Source of the DNA: Sphingobium sp. EP60837
GTDB taxonomy: Bacteria > Pseudomonadota > Alphaproteobacteria > Sphingomonadales > Sphingomonadaceae
Reading direction: 5' to 3'
NCBI RefSeq assembly: GCF_001658005.1
Contig: NZ_CP015986.1
Coordinates: 2,171,501 to 2,235,500 of the forward strand
DNA length: 64,000 nt
Shown: piece by piece, positions 46,438 through 55,433 of the stretch
How positions within the stretch are numbered: position 1 is the stretch's first letter
Layout: each line of letters begins with the position of its first letter
Position numbers and translations under genes: made by a program
The notes under the pieces: model-generated
What the model was told of the DNA's origin: nothing
Seen by the model: only the letters and a program-made list of their open reading frames with translations
The model's database searches: none

Positions 46438-47219
46438 AGGACATTGATGATACGAAAGCGCCGCTGCTCGACCATCTGATCGAATTGCGGGGACGCCTGC
46501 TGAAATGCGTCTGGGCGCTGTTCCTCACAGGAGCCGTCTGCTTCTATTTTTCCGACAAGCTTTTCGCCTTCCTGGTTCACCCGCTGAAGGAAGCCTTTGG
46601 GGACGGTGGCGGGCGGCTCGTCTATACAAAGCTGTACGAAGCCTTTTTCGTGCAGGTGAAAGTGGCGATTTTCGGCGCTTTTTGTCTGTCATTCCCGATC
46701 ATTGCGAATCAGCTCTGGGCCTTTGTCGCACCGGGCCTTTATGCCAAGGAAAAGAAGGCGTTACTGCCTTTCCTGATCATGACGCCGGTGTTGTTCCTGA
46801 TGGGCGCCAGCCTCGCTTATTACGTCGTCATGCCGATGGCGTTTCATTTTTTCCTGCAATTTCAAGGGAATAGCGGCGGCCTCACGGTCGAGGCTCTACC
46901 AGGCACCGACGCCTACCTTACGTTAGTCATGCAGTTCATTCTTGCATTTGGCATCAGCTTCCTCATGCCGGTGCTGCTGATGCTCCTCAACCGCGCAGGT
47001 TTGGTCACTCGCGCCCAATTGATCGGCCTCCGTCGGTACATGATCGTCGCCGCCTTCATACTGGCGGCGGTTCTCACCCCGCCCGACGTCGTTTCGCAGC
47101 TCATGCTCGCCATTCCGCTGCTGTTGCTCTACGAAATCACCATCCTGGCGATCTGGTTCACCGACCGCAAACAAGCCCGCGAAGCCGCGGCGGCTCAAAC
47201 AACCGACCTGTCCACCTGA
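46434..47219 (+). CDS. tatC: Sec-independent protein translocase TatC
   Basis: A 261-residue six-TM Tat[17 protein letters not shown] at the start, [27 protein letters not shown] in the first loop and [21 protein letters not shown] near the end are typical. It recognises twin-arginine signal peptides. The cluster scpAB-tatABC is conserved in alphaproteobacteria. Confidence 0.96.
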   Translation: MKDIDDTKAPLLDHLIELRGRLLKCVWALFLTGAVCFYFSDKLFAFLVHPLKEAFGDGGGRLVYTKLYEAFFVQVKVAIFGAFCLSFPIIANQLWAFVAPGLYAKEKKALLPFLIMTPVLFLMGASLAYYVVMPMAFHFFLQFQGNSGGLTVEALPGTDAYLTLVMQFILAFGISFLMPVLLMLLNRAGLVTRAQLIGLRRYMIVAAFILAAVLTPPDVVSQLMLAIPLLLLYEITILAIWFTDRKQAREAAAAQTTDLST

Positions 47220-47245
47220 CAAAAAAAGGCCCGCCAGAGCGGGCC
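47219..47245 (-). terminator. Intrinsic terminator of the entericidin gene
   Basis: GGCCCGC (47228-47234) and GCGGGCC (47239-47245) with CAGA loop; on the minus strand the stem is followed by seven T residues (47221-47227 as A on the plus strand). It lies 28 bp after the entericidin stop and abuts tatC. Confidence 0.8.
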
Positions 47246-47272
47246 TGCGAGGGTGGGAACCGTTTACTGCGC

Positions 47273-47401
47273 CTACTGCGCTGCGTTTTCCACGGCCTGG
47301 CCAGCGCTCTGCACGTCTTTGCCAGCGCCTTCCACGGTGTTGCACGCTGCTACCATCAGCGAACCCGTAAGCAGCAGGGCGGCAAGGATCTTCCTGGTCA
47401 T
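47273..47401 (-). CDS. Entericidin A/B family lipoprotein (microprotein)
   Basis: A 42-residue lipoprotein: MTRKILAALLLTGSLMVAAC with the lipid Cys at 20, then NTVEGAGKDVQSAGQAVENAA, the entericidin signature (TV-G-GKD-QS-G-A). Entericidins are small membrane lipoproteins induced in stationary phase; in E. coli entericidin B is bacteriolytic and A is its antidote. Only one copy is visible here. CAAGGAGA lies before the ATG. A candidate EcfG-type promoter lies about 60-80 bp upstream. Confidence 0.88.
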   Translation of the reverse strand: MTRKILAALLLTGSLMVAACNTVEGAGKDVQSAGQAVENAAQ

Positions 47402-47459
47402 GATCGTCTCCTTGAAAAACTAATGCCGGACGGCCGCGCTATCCGGCGGCTGGGAGGAG

Positions 47460-47484
47460 AACCCACAGCCGGGAATTACGTTCC
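47460..47484 (-). promoter_or_regulatory. Candidate EcfG (general stress sigma) promoter of entericidin
   Basis: On the minus strand GGAAC (47484-47480) is followed after 16 bp by GGTT (47463-47460), close to the alphaproteobacterial EcfG consensus GGAAC-N16/17-CGTT, with one mismatch. It lies about 60 bp before the entericidin start. Confidence 0.5.
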
Positions 47485-47530
47485 GCAGCCGGAAATATCT
47501 CTGATATCAGGAAGATCGCCCAAAAAATCT

Positions 47531-47582
47531 GAGCCCGGAACGCGTCGGGGGGGGAGATGCGTTCCGGGCTCATGTTTTTTTG
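47531..47582. terminator. Strong bidirectional hairpin with T-runs
   Basis: GAGCCCGGAACGC (47531-47543) and GCGTTCCGGGCTC (47559-47571) are perfect 13-bp arms. A T7 run (47575-47581) follows on the plus strand, and six A residues precede it (47522-47527), giving a U-run on the minus strand. It may end the hydrolase transcript from 47743 or mark a small RNA end. Confidence 0.65.
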
Positions 47583-47617
47583 GATAGCAAGAGCGGGGGG
47601 CAAAAGATTTGCTATCC
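47582..47617. other. Second hairpin in the 47402-47742 gap
   Basis: GGATAGCAA (47582-47590) and TTGCTATCC (47609-47617) are perfect 9-bp arms with an 18-nt G-rich loop. The rest of the gap to 47742 includes an AT-rich stretch (47668-47696) and shows no coding frame. Confidence 0.45.
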
Positions 47618-47742
47618 GGTATGCAGAACCCCTCATCCCGCTATTTGGTTCCGTCCGTTCCGCCGCACGAAAAATTTTTTTATTCTTTTTAGATTCAGCG
47701 CCTTGGTCGGATTCCTACGCTCTAAAACAAGAGCCGTGCCGA

Positions 47743-48702
47743 TCAAATAAGTGGCCGTCCGCTGTTGCGATATTCCGGGCGGATGGTGGAAGGAGGCAGG
47801 CTATCCTCGACCTCAGGACCGCTCGGTATGGGCAAATCTCTGATCTCGACCGGTGAGGGAGGAGCGTGGCCTCTATAGATTGGCGTCGGCCAGCTTCGAA
47901 GAGAGGGTCCCGATTGCCACTCGCGGCCGGCATAGGGCACCCGGAACGCGGCCTCTGTGCCATGAAAGCCGGGACTGCTGTAAAAGATATGCGCGCCGAT
48001 CACCGCAACGGCGCGCTTGGCCGCTGCCCATCCGGGCCTCACTGCCAAGGTATGATAAAAGGTGGCCAGCCCGACCGGCGCATAGACACGCCCCGCAAGA
48101 GCCTGCTCCGCAATGCGGCGTGCACGCGCCCAACTTTGCATATGGCTTGCTCGCCCCATGGAACCGTCGCAACTGAAGGTGAACTGGCAGCGGGAATCAC
48201 TCCGCTCCGACCCCTCATAGACGACTCCGCACACGCTATGCGGCCAGAGCGGGCTGCGCACACGGTTCAGCACCACCTGCGCGACCGCTCGCTGCCCTTC
48301 CTCAGGCTCATTGCCCGCCTCATAATATATTGCTGATGTCAGGCAGTTGACCGCGCGATAGCTATCGAGCGGCGTCAGCCCTCGAAACGTGGTCATTGGC
48401 GCTGCCTGGACGGTATCGAGTTTCAGGACATGTTCGCTGTTTCCTGCGACGCTGGGCACATCCTGGAATATATCGTCGGCAAAGAAATAGGCGGAACCCG
48501 GGAAATTCTCGCCCGGCCTCTCCGCCACGTTGTTTCTTCGCGTCGCGTCAGCCAGAACGTCAAGCGGCGCGGCTGTGATCAGGCGCGGCACGGCAAGCGC
48601 CGTCAGCGCCAGGGCGGCCCACGCCGCATGCCGTAATCGCCCGCCTGCCATATTCCAGCCCGTCAGCCTCATGAATCCTTGCGGCAAATGCGCCGCCGCC
48701 AT
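47743..48702 (-). CDS. Cell wall hydrolase (SleB/Hydrolase_2 family)
   Basis: A 319-residue exported protein with an N-terminal signal or membrane anchor (about 24-45) and a SleB-type Hydrolase_2 domain at about 115-225: AIYYEAGNEPEEGQRAVAQVVLNRVR, GVVYEGS, CQFTFSCDG and ATFYHTLAVRPGW. The Glu in YYEAGNEP is the likely catalytic residue. These enzymes are lytic transglycosylase-like cell-wall hydrolases. The C-terminal 90 residues are Pro-rich. Starts at 48672 or 48651 are also possible. Confidence 0.88.
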   Translation of the reverse strand: MAAAHLPQGFMRLTGWNMAGGRLRHAAWAALALTALAVPRLITAAPLDVLADATRRNNVAERPGENFPGSAYFFADDIFQDVPSVAGNSEHVLKLDTVQAAPMTTFRGLTPLDSYRAVNCLTSAIYYEAGNEPEEGQRAVAQVVLNRVRSPLWPHSVCGVVYEGSERSDSRCQFTFSCDGSMGRASHMQSWARARRIAEQALAGRVYAPVGLATFYHTLAVRPGWAAAKRAVAVIGAHIFYSSPGFHGTEAAFRVPYAGREWQSGPSLRSWPTPIYRGHAPPSPVEIRDLPIPSGPEVEDSLPPSTIRPEYRNSGRPLI

Positions 48703-48833
48703 GTGTTAGCGCAAAAGCCTTGCCACTTTCTTCCCATCAAGGCAGCGCGCCGAGAGGCATTGCAACCGGCTCTTTGGGTGGACCAGCATTCCCTTGCTTG
48801 GCAAGCGTGCATCTGCTCCGCTATGCGGGAGCA

Positions 48834-49829
48834 ATGCTAGTCCAGAATGATAGCCTCGCCCTGATTGGCAACACGCCGATGGTGCGCCTCGCCGTTCCGT
48901 CGGAAGAAACCGGATGCGACATCTACGCCAAATGCGAGTTCGCCAATCCCGGGGCTTCGGTTAAGGATCGCGCCGCGCTGTTCATCGTCAATGATGCCGA
49001 GGAAAAGGGGCTGCTGACCCCCGGGGGCACGATCGTCGAAGGGACGGCGGGGAATACCGGAATTGGCCTCGCCCTCGTCGCAAATGCCAAAGGCTACAAG
49101 ACGATCATCGTCATGCCCGAGACGCAAAGCCGCGAGAAGATGGACACTTTGCGCGCCCTTGGTGCGGAGTTGGTCACAGTGCCCGCAGCTCCCTATTCAA
49201 ATCCTGGCCATTTCGTCCACACCTCCCGCCGTATCGCGGAAGAGACGGAGAATGCGGTCTGGGCCAACCAGTTCGACAATATCGCCAATCGCAAGGCGCA
49301 TATCGTCGGCACGGCAGAGGAAATTTGGACCCAACTGGATGGGCAGATCGATGGTTTCACCTGCGCTGCCGGCACTGGCGGAACGATCGCGGGGGTGGGC
49401 CTCGGACTTAAAGCGCATGATGAGAATATCACCATCGCGCTGACCGATCCTTACGGGGCGGCGCTCTACAATTATTACGCGAATGGCGAATTGAAGGCAG
49501 AGGGGTCGTCGGTTGCTGAAGGGATAGGGCAGGGGCGCATTACAGCCAATCTGGAAGGCGCGCCGATTGATACGCAATTTCGTATTTCGGACGAGGAGGG
49601 ACTGCACTGGGTTGAGCGACTGCTGGCGGAAGAGGGGCTGTGCCTCGGGCTGTCGTCCGGCATAAATGTTGCGGGCGCCGTGGCGCTGGCGCGGGAGCTT
49701 GGCCCGGGCAAGCGGGTCGTCACCATCTTGTGCGACACTGGATTCCGTTACCTTTCGACCCTTTATAACCGCGAGTGGCTGGAATCGAAGGGCTTGACGG
49801 TGTTCCCCTGGCTCGCGCACAATCGTTGA
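48834..49829 (+). CDS. cysK: Cysteine synthase A
   Basis: A 331-residue PLP enzyme of the O-acetylserine sulfhydrylase family. The PLP lysine is K44 (NPGASVKDRAAL), with SLALIGNTPMVRL at the N-terminus, EGTAGNTGIGLA, the glycine-rich phosphate loop AGTGGTIAGVGLGL, and LSSGINVAGA near the C-terminus. It makes cysteine from O-acetylserine and sulfide. Start at 48834, after GCGGGAG; the frame extending to 48720 has no comparable ribosome site. Confidence 0.92.
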   Translation: MLVQNDSLALIGNTPMVRLAVPSEETGCDIYAKCEFANPGASVKDRAALFIVNDAEEKGLLTPGGTIVEGTAGNTGIGLALVANAKGYKTIIVMPETQSREKMDTLRALGAELVTVPAAPYSNPGHFVHTSRRIAEETENAVWANQFDNIANRKAHIVGTAEEIWTQLDGQIDGFTCAAGTGGTIAGVGLGLKAHDENITIALTDPYGAALYNYYANGELKAEGSSVAEGIGQGRITANLEGAPIDTQFRISDEEGLHWVERLLAEEGLCLGLSSGINVAGAVALARELGPGKRVVTILCDTGFRYLSTLYNREWLESKGLTVFPWLAHNR

Positions 49830-49870
49830 TCGCCGACAAGGGTCGCGGCGACGATAAAAAGAGCGCTTCG

Positions 49871-50176
49871 ATGGCTGAACATCCCCGCCGGCAGGAAGGG
49901 TTGCAGCGTGTCCAGATTGGCCTCACCGGGCTGGCGGGCGTGGTGCTCCTGGTAGGCTTGGCCAATATCGTGATCGACAAGGCGCGGATCGATGATCCGG
50001 CGGTGCCGCCGCCCACCGTGCCCACCTTGGACCTCAATGCCGTTGCGCCTAAGGAACCGCTGGCGGAGCTTGGCGTCCAGCCAGCACCTGAACAGCAACC
50101 GATCGTTCCGGATTTGCAGCCCGATCCCAATCTCAGAAAGCCGATGGATCGCGATCCGCAATCCTCCGGCCGCTGA
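49871..50176 (+). CDS. Small single-pass membrane protein, unknown
   Basis: A 101-residue protein with a basic start (MAEHPRRQEGLQRVQ), one TM (about 16-36, LTGLAGVVLLVGLANIVI) and a Pro-rich periplasmic tail (PAVPPPTVPTLDL, PAPEQQPIVPDLQP). The family is not recognised. It lies 41 bp after cysK and 21 bp before the next gene, so it may be in the same transcript. Confidence 0.7.
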   Translation: MAEHPRRQEGLQRVQIGLTGLAGVVLLVGLANIVIDKARIDDPAVPPPTVPTLDLNAVAPKEPLAELGVQPAPEQQPIVPDLQPDPNLRKPMDRDPQSSGR

Positions 50177-50197
50177 CCTGCGAACAGGCAGCACTTC

Positions 50198-51418
50198 ATG
50201 ATAGTGGCGCTGCGTACATTCGCGATGCTCTGCGCCGGGCCGCTGATCATTTTGCTCGGCGGACTTCCTGCACTGTTGCGCACAGGCCAAGTCGATCTGC
50301 GTGCCTGGGTTTGGCCAGCGTTGGTCCTCATCATTATCGCGGCGGCCCTGCGGGCGAGGCGCAGCGTCCTTCATGCCATCTGGGCTGGCTTGGGAAGCGT
50401 GGGCACAGTGCTGCTTTTTGCATGGCTTGCAACCGGGCGTTTGTTCGATCTTTGGCCTCTAGCCTGGTTAGGCTTGACCGTGCTGCTCGCTCTGGGCTCC
50501 GGCATATTCATAATAGGCCAGCGCTGGCTCGGCCTAGGCTTGGCCGGGCTGGCGGTTCTTTCATGCGGGCTCGCTGCCGATCCATCGCTTGAATGGGCAA
50601 GAGAGCGGCCGGCGTTAGCGGTGATCAGTGCGTTGCCTCTCTTTTGGCGCGAAGGAGAGGGGGGCGTTCAAGCGCGCGAGGATGCGCCGATAATCCGAAT
50701 ATTGCGTCAGCGATTCGATGTCCGGCCCGTAGATAGTCCCCTGTCTCCAAAGATGCAGCGCGTGGATGCATTATTGTTGGCGCAGCCGCGCGCCATGTCG
50801 GCCGATGAGCTGCTCGCTTTAGACGGTTGGGTGCGCGGCGGCGGCACGATGCTGCTCTTCGCCGATCCTCTGCTGCGCTGGCCTTCGTCCTTGCCATTGG
50901 GGGATCGCCGCAGAGCGCCACCCGTCAGCATGCTCGCTCCGGTGCTGGGTCACTGGGGTGTTGAATTGCGGTCGCCATCATACACCGGAGAAAAGCGCCA
51001 AATGCTTGCTGACGGCCGTTTGCTCACGACCATGGCGGCCTCGTCCTTTGCGCTCCGTAGAAATTCGAACTGCCGGACTGAGCATGAGGCATTGGTTGCG
51101 CGCTGTATGATCGGCCGCGGGCAAGCTGTCCTCGTTGCGGATGCCGACCTGATAGATGACCGGCTGTGGTTGGCGGATGAGGCGATGCCACTGAAACGGG
51201 GTGCATGGACTGCTGACACTGCTGGTTTCGTTGTTAAACAGCTGGGCGATGGGTCGATAGAGCCTCGGGTTTGGGTGACGTCCCTCGTGGGACTGACGAC
51301 CGCTTTGCGCTGGGCGCTCATGGCCGGGATTTCTTGGGCGATCATGGGAAGCGTTCTTCTATCCCGGCGCAAAGGGCCATTCCTCCTTCGCCCTCTGCAA
51401 GCCGAAGCCTCGACTTAG
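50198..51418 (+). CDS. GldG-like multi-pass membrane protein, unknown function
   Basis: A 406-residue protein: four to five TM helices at the N-terminus (about 8-130), a periplasmic domain at 140-370 with RQRFDVRPVDSPLS, VDALLLAQPRAMSADELLALDGWVRGGGTMLLFADP in parts, and a C-terminal TM (about 375-395). The domain resembles the glutamine-amidotransferase-like fold of GldG/ABC-auxiliary (DUF4350-type) proteins that bind or modify wall-associated partners. It lies just upstream of the dcw cluster, on the same strand. Confidence 0.6.
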   Translation: MIVALRTFAMLCAGPLIILLGGLPALLRTGQVDLRAWVWPALVLIIIAAALRARRSVLHAIWAGLGSVGTVLLFAWLATGRLFDLWPLAWLGLTVLLALGSGIFIIGQRWLGLGLAGLAVLSCGLAADPSLEWARERPALAVISALPLFWREGEGGVQAREDAPIIRILRQRFDVRPVDSPLSPKMQRVDALLLAQPRAMSADELLALDGWVRGGGTMLLFADPLLRWPSSLPLGDRRRAPPVSMLAPVLGHWGVELRSPSYTGEKRQMLADGRLLTTMAASSFALRRNSNCRTEHEALVARCMIGRGQAVLVADADLIDDRLWLADEAMPLKRGAWTADTAGFVVKQLGDGSIEPRVWVTSLVGLTTALRWALMAGISWAIMGSVLLSRRKGPFLLRPLQAEAST

Positions 51419-51455
51419 CCCTGAATAGAGAATAAAATCAGAACAAACCAAGATT

Positions 51456-51479
51456 TCCCAAAATCTCCCGACTTTTCCC
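51456..51479. promoter_or_regulatory. Three TCCC repeats with exact 10-bp period (candidate MraZ box)
   Basis: TCCC occurs at 51456, 51466 and 51476. On the minus strand this reads as three GGGA units, the layout of the E. coli MraZ binding site (TGGGN repeats separated by 5 bp). It lies 141 bp upstream of the mraZ start, in the 201-bp gap that must hold the dcw promoter. Confidence 0.55.
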
Positions 51480-51619
51480 TTTTCTTGAGGCCCGCCGCTT
51501 GGTATCTAAAAGCCATAGGGGTTTGTCAGGCTTTGGTTAGTCCTGTGCGCCGACCGCAATGACGCGGTTTGGTCGATGGCGGCCTGCACCCTTGCGAACA
51601 GAGGGGCAGTCGTCCGAAC

Positions 51620-52117
51620 GTGTCGGAAATCATTCTCTTTACGGGCAACGCGTTCAGCGTCGCGGACGGCAAAGGCCGTTTCGTGCTGCCCCTGGAGATG
51701 CGCCGACAGGTCAAGCTGTCCAGTGGCGGCGAAACGCGGCTGTATCTTTCCGTCCACGGCGACAACCCCTGCGCCACGGGCTTTGGAGAGTCTCACCGCC
51801 GCTTTCTATTCACGGAAGTCGAGGAACTTGCTCGTGAAGCGCGGACTGCTGGCCGCGACTATAATGCCGATCTCGAACTGGAACGCCGCCTAGGCACCAT
51901 TGAGGAGGTCAATTTCGACGATGGTGGGCGCTTCGCCATGCACCCGGATATCAAAGACGAATATGGCATCGCTGATGCCGTATTTTTCTATGGCGTGGGC
52001 CGATACATCCAGATCTGGAAGCCGGAAACGCTTGTTGACAGCAAGGATCGGCCGGAACTGATCCGGAACAAGGTCCGCCGTTGGCTGGATCAGCGCGCCG
52101 CCGGAGGCGTAAAGTGA
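51620..52117 (+). CDS. mraZ: MraZ transcriptional regulator of the dcw cluster
   Basis: A 165-residue protein with two AbrB-like (SpoVT/MraZ) domains: [18 protein letters not shown] and [22 protein letters not shown]. The KGRF and GGRF motifs are the DNA-binding elements. It binds the dcw promoter and represses the cluster in E. coli. The GTG at 51620 was chosen; upstream residues in the frame look like leader sequence. Its stop overlaps rsmH as GTGA (52114-52117). Confidence 0.92.
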   Translation: MSEIILFTGNAFSVADGKGRFVLPLEMRRQVKLSSGGETRLYLSVHGDNPCATGFGESHRRFLFTEVEELAREARTAGRDYNADLELERRLGTIEEVNFDDGGRFAMHPDIKDEYGIADAVFFYGVGRYIQIWKPETLVDSKDRPELIRNKVRRWLDQRAAGGVK

Positions 52118-53073
52118 CCGCTGCTGCCAATCCGGACCGCCATATCCCCGTTCTGCTCGATGAAGTGTTGGACGCTCTCGCCATTAACCCCGGCGAGTTG
52201 CATGTCGATGGCACCTTCGGCGCGGGTGGCTATTCGGGTGCCATGGCGGACAAGGGTGCGAAGGTTTTCGCCTTTGATCGCGATCCGGATGCGGTTCACG
52301 AAGGGCAGGCGCTGGCCGCCGAAAAAGGCATCACGCTGATCGCTGGTGAGTTTTCCCATATGGGCGAGTTGCTGGACGAACTGGGCGTGTCGTCGGTGTC
52401 CGGCGTGACACTCGATATCGGCGTGTCTTCGATGCAGCTCGACCGGCCGGAGCGGGGCTTTTCCTTTCAGTCGGACGGCCCCCTTACCATGACGATGAGC
52501 CAGAGCGGGATGAGCGCCGCAGACTTCCTGAACAATGCCCCTGAGCAAGAAATTGCCGACGTCCTCTATCGTTATGGTGAGGAGCCACGCTCGCGGCGGG
52601 TCGCCCGCGCGATCGTGGAGGCTCGTCCGCTGGAGCGGACCAGCCAGCTCGCCAGCGTTGTACGCCGCGCCCTGGGCCATAAACCCCATGACAAGAAAGA
52701 CCCTGCGACCCGGACATTCCAGGCAGTTCGCATCCATGTGAATCGCGAATTGGAAGAATTGGAACGCGGGCTGGAAGCGGCTGAGGCTATCCTGGAGGAG
52801 GGTGGGCGGCTCGCCATCGTTACTTTCCACAGTCTGGAAGATCGCATCGTCAAACAATTCCTGCGCAAACGCAGCGGTGGGGAGGGAGCAGGATCGCGCC
52901 ATCTGCCGGAGCGTCGAGCCGGCGCTGAGCCCACCTTCCACAAGCCCGCAAAGGCGGTGCGCCCAAGCGAGGCTGAACTCGCCCGCAACCCGCGAGCCCG
53001 TTCGGCGACGCTGCGCAGCGCAGTTCGCACGGGCGCCCCTGTTTCCAGTCCGGCCCGGAGTGTGCGCCCATGA
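52114..53073 (+). CDS. rsmH: 16S rRNA (cytosine-1402 N4)-methyltransferase RsmH
   Basis: A 319-residue SAM-dependent methyltransferase (MraW). [13 protein letters not shown], the SAM motif [49 protein letters not shown] and [13 protein letters not shown] are family signatures. It begins at a GTG overlapping the mraZ stop. The C-terminus is Ala/Ser-rich. The ftsL ATG overlaps its stop. Confidence 0.96.
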   Translation: MTAAANPDRHIPVLLDEVLDALAINPGELHVDGTFGAGGYSGAMADKGAKVFAFDRDPDAVHEGQALAAEKGITLIAGEFSHMGELLDELGVSSVSGVTLDIGVSSMQLDRPERGFSFQSDGPLTMTMSQSGMSAADFLNNAPEQEIADVLYRYGEEPRSRRVARAIVEARPLERTSQLASVVRRALGHKPHDKKDPATRTFQAVRIHVNRELEELERGLEAAEAILEEGGRLAIVTFHSLEDRIVKQFLRKRSGGEGAGSRHLPERRAGAEPTFHKPAKAVRPSEAELARNPRARSATLRSAVRTGAPVSSPARSVRP

Positions 53074-53720
53074 TCGCCGTCAAGAGGTTGCAGAGCCTGA
53101 TCTGGATCCTGCTCGTGGCGCTGGGCGCGCTGGGCGCCTATCTCGTGTCCCTTAAGGTCGCCACCGAGCGTAACGAGTTGATGAAGGTGCAGGCCCAGAT
53201 CGCGCGGGCGCGGGCCGATATCCGATATCTGGAAACGGAATTCAGCGCGCGCGCCAGCATGCGGCAGCTTGAGCGCTGGAACCAGGACGACTTCATGTAT
53301 GCTACGCCGACCGCCCAGCAGTATCTGGGTGGCGAGAGGGCGCTTGCGAACCTCGACGGCATTCAGCCCAACGGACCTGATTATGTCGCGCCGCCGGTGA
53401 TGGTGGCGATGGTCCAAACCCCTGCCGATCTGCCGTCCGCCGCTCAGCCAACCCCGGCCAGCCCCGCAGCGACTCAGATCCGGAGCGACATAGCCGTCAT
53501 TCGTGAAGCGCACGCCGCCGACAATGTTGACGCGGCCGCTAAGCCAACTCCTCGCAGCGCTGCGGAGAAGGCGAAGGAAGATGCGGACGTGTCCAAGCCA
53601 AATCCCGTCGCCCGCCGCGCCGAACGGATGGCGATGCTTGACGCCAAGCTGCTGGACGACAGCACCATGGGCGATATCAGCAGCAAGGCGGCGCGAGAGC
53701 GCAAGAAGGGTGCGCGCTGA
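53070..53720 (+). CDS. ftsL: Cell division protein FtsL with long C-terminal tail
   Basis: A 216-residue protein: a short basic start, one TM (about 8-28, [18 protein letters not shown]), and a coiled-coil region (about 30-65: [29 protein letters not shown] in part). This matches the FtsL layout and position between rsmH and ftsI. FtsL is usually 90-120 residues; here about 110 extra residues rich in Pro, Ala and Lys follow. It joins FtsB and FtsQ to activate FtsWI. The next ATG overlaps its stop by one base. Confidence 0.85.
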   Translation: MIAVKRLQSLIWILLVALGALGAYLVSLKVATERNELMKVQAQIARARADIRYLETEFSARASMRQLERWNQDDFMYATPTAQQYLGGERALANLDGIQPNGPDYVAPPVMVAMVQTPADLPSAAQPTPASPAATQIRSDIAVIREAHAADNVDAAAKPTPRSAAEKAKEDADVSKPNPVARRAERMAMLDAKLLDDSTMGDISSKAARERKKGAR

Positions 53721-55432
53721 TGGCGACGATCATCGTTCAACCGGGTGGCGCCAGAGCGGGCAAGCAACGTGTCGATCTGACGGCGATCGCCCATAATCGG
53801 CTGATGTTGTTGCTGATCCTGTTCATGGCGATCACGGCTGTCGTGATCCTGCGACTCACCTGGGTCGGTATTTTCGCCCATGGCACGAGCGGTGGCGGCG
53901 ACGCGTCTGGCCTCATTCCCGCACGCGCGGACATTGTTGATCGCAATGGCGTACCCTTGGCGCGGACCATGGACGCCTATTCCATCGCCGTTCGGCCTTC
54001 CAAGCTGATTGGTGAGCCTGCGGAACTGGCGCGCAAGCTGCACGAAATTTTTCCCGATGAGCCTGAAGCGGCCTTTTACAAAAAGCTGACCGGCAAGGGT
54101 TGGGCCTATCTCCGCCGCCGCGCCCTGCCCGAAGAAGTGGCGGCCGTAAACGCACTTGGTGAGATCGGCATTGAGTTTCCGCGCGAAAAGGAACGACTCT
54201 ACCCCCAACGCAGCCTGGCTGCGCACATTTTGGGCTTTGCACCCAATGGGGAAGGGACGGGCGGTATGGGCGTGGAGGCGGCGTTCAACGATCGCCTGAC
54301 CGACCCGGCCCTGCGGGGGCAGCCCTTCGCGATTTCCATCGACAGCCGGGTACAGGGCGCGCTTGAGAGCGAGCTTTACGCCCAGATGGTGTCTCAAAAT
54401 GCTAAGGGTGCGGGCGGCGTCATCATGGACGCCAATACGGGCGAGGTGATCGCCATGGCGTCGATCCCCGTCTTCGACCCTAATAAGCTGCAAAATTACG
54501 CTGGAAAGAACTGCAGCGAATCGCCGCTCTGCAATCAAATTGTTCAGGCCCGTTACGAACTCGGTTCGACCTTCAAGCCCCTGTCGATCGCCGAGGCGAT
54601 GGATCGCGGCGTCGTCACTTCCATGGCCAAGCGGTATGACGCGACTGCGCCGCTCGCCGTTGCGGGCTTTCACATCAAGGACGATCACTCTCTTGGTCGC
54701 TGGATCAACGTGCCGGAGATTTTGGTGCACAGCTCCAACATAGGCACCGCGCGTATTGCTGACGAAATGGGCGCCGCGCCCATGCAGCAACTGTTCCGCA
54801 ACCTGCAGTTCGACCAACGGGCCCCCATCGAACTGAAAGAGCGCGCCAAGAGCTTGTGGCCTTATAATTGGGGCCGCATCACGACGATGACCGTTTCCTA
54901 TGGCCATGGCATCGCCGTGACGCCGCTTCACCTTGCCGCTGCTTACGCTGCGCTGGTCAATGGCGGCATCTGGCGCCCGGCCACTCTACGCAAGCTGCAC
55001 GCCAATGAAGTGCCCGAAGGCCATCGCGTCTTTTCCGCCGCTACGAGTGCACGGATGCGGCAGTTGTTGCGGATGATCGTTGCGGCGGGTACAGGTCGCA
55101 GCGCCGACGCCAAGGGATTCCGGGTGGGCGGCAAGACGGGTTCCGCTGAGAAGCCTGAAGAAGGCCGGTATAATAAGAGTTCACTGGTGACGACTTTCGC
55201 GTCCGCATTTCCGATGGATAATCCCCGCTACGTTGTGCTCGCCATGATGGACGAGCCCAAAGGCAACGCTCAGACTTTCGGTCTGAGGACGGCGGCCTGG
55301 ACTGCCGCTCCGGTGGTAAAGCGCGTGGTCGAACGCACCGGGCCTATGCTGGGCGTTCTGCCGGACGAGCGGCGCGACGTAGATATTTCCGACCTCATGC
55401 CCCTGCTCGGGCAGGAAAAGGAAAAGCATTAA
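53720..55432 (+). CDS. ftsI: Septal peptidoglycan transpeptidase FtsI (PBP3)
   Basis: A 570-residue class B penicillin-binding protein: one TM (about 28-50), the pedestal domain with RADIVDRNGVPLA, and a transpeptidase domain with STFK (S283 nucleophile, K286), SSN (338-340) and KTG (472-474). It cross-links septal peptidoglycan. The ATG overlaps the ftsL stop (TGATG). Length and order are normal for the dcw cluster. Confidence 0.95.
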   Translation: MATIIVQPGGARAGKQRVDLTAIAHNRLMLLLILFMAITAVVILRLTWVGIFAHGTSGGGDASGLIPARADIVDRNGVPLARTMDAYSIAVRPSKLIGEPAELARKLHEIFPDEPEAAFYKKLTGKGWAYLRRRALPEEVAAVNALGEIGIEFPREKERLYPQRSLAAHILGFAPNGEGTGGMGVEAAFNDRLTDPALRGQPFAISIDSRVQGALESELYAQMVSQNAKGAGGVIMDANTGEVIAMASIPVFDPNKLQNYAGKNCSESPLCNQIVQARYELGSTFKPLSIAEAMDRGVVTSMAKRYDATAPLAVAGFHIKDDHSLGRWINVPEILVHSSNIGTARIADEMGAAPMQQLFRNLQFDQRAPIELKERAKSLWPYNWGRITTMTVSYGHGIAVTPLHLAAAYAALVNGGIWRPATLRKLHANEVPEGHRVFSAATSARMRQLLRMIVAAGTGRSADAKGFRVGGKTGSAEKPEEGRYNKSSLVTTFASAFPMDNPRYVVLAMMDEPKGNAQTFGLRTAAWTAAPVVKRVVERTGPMLGVLPDERRDVDISDLMPLLGQEKEKH

Positions 55433-55433
55433 G

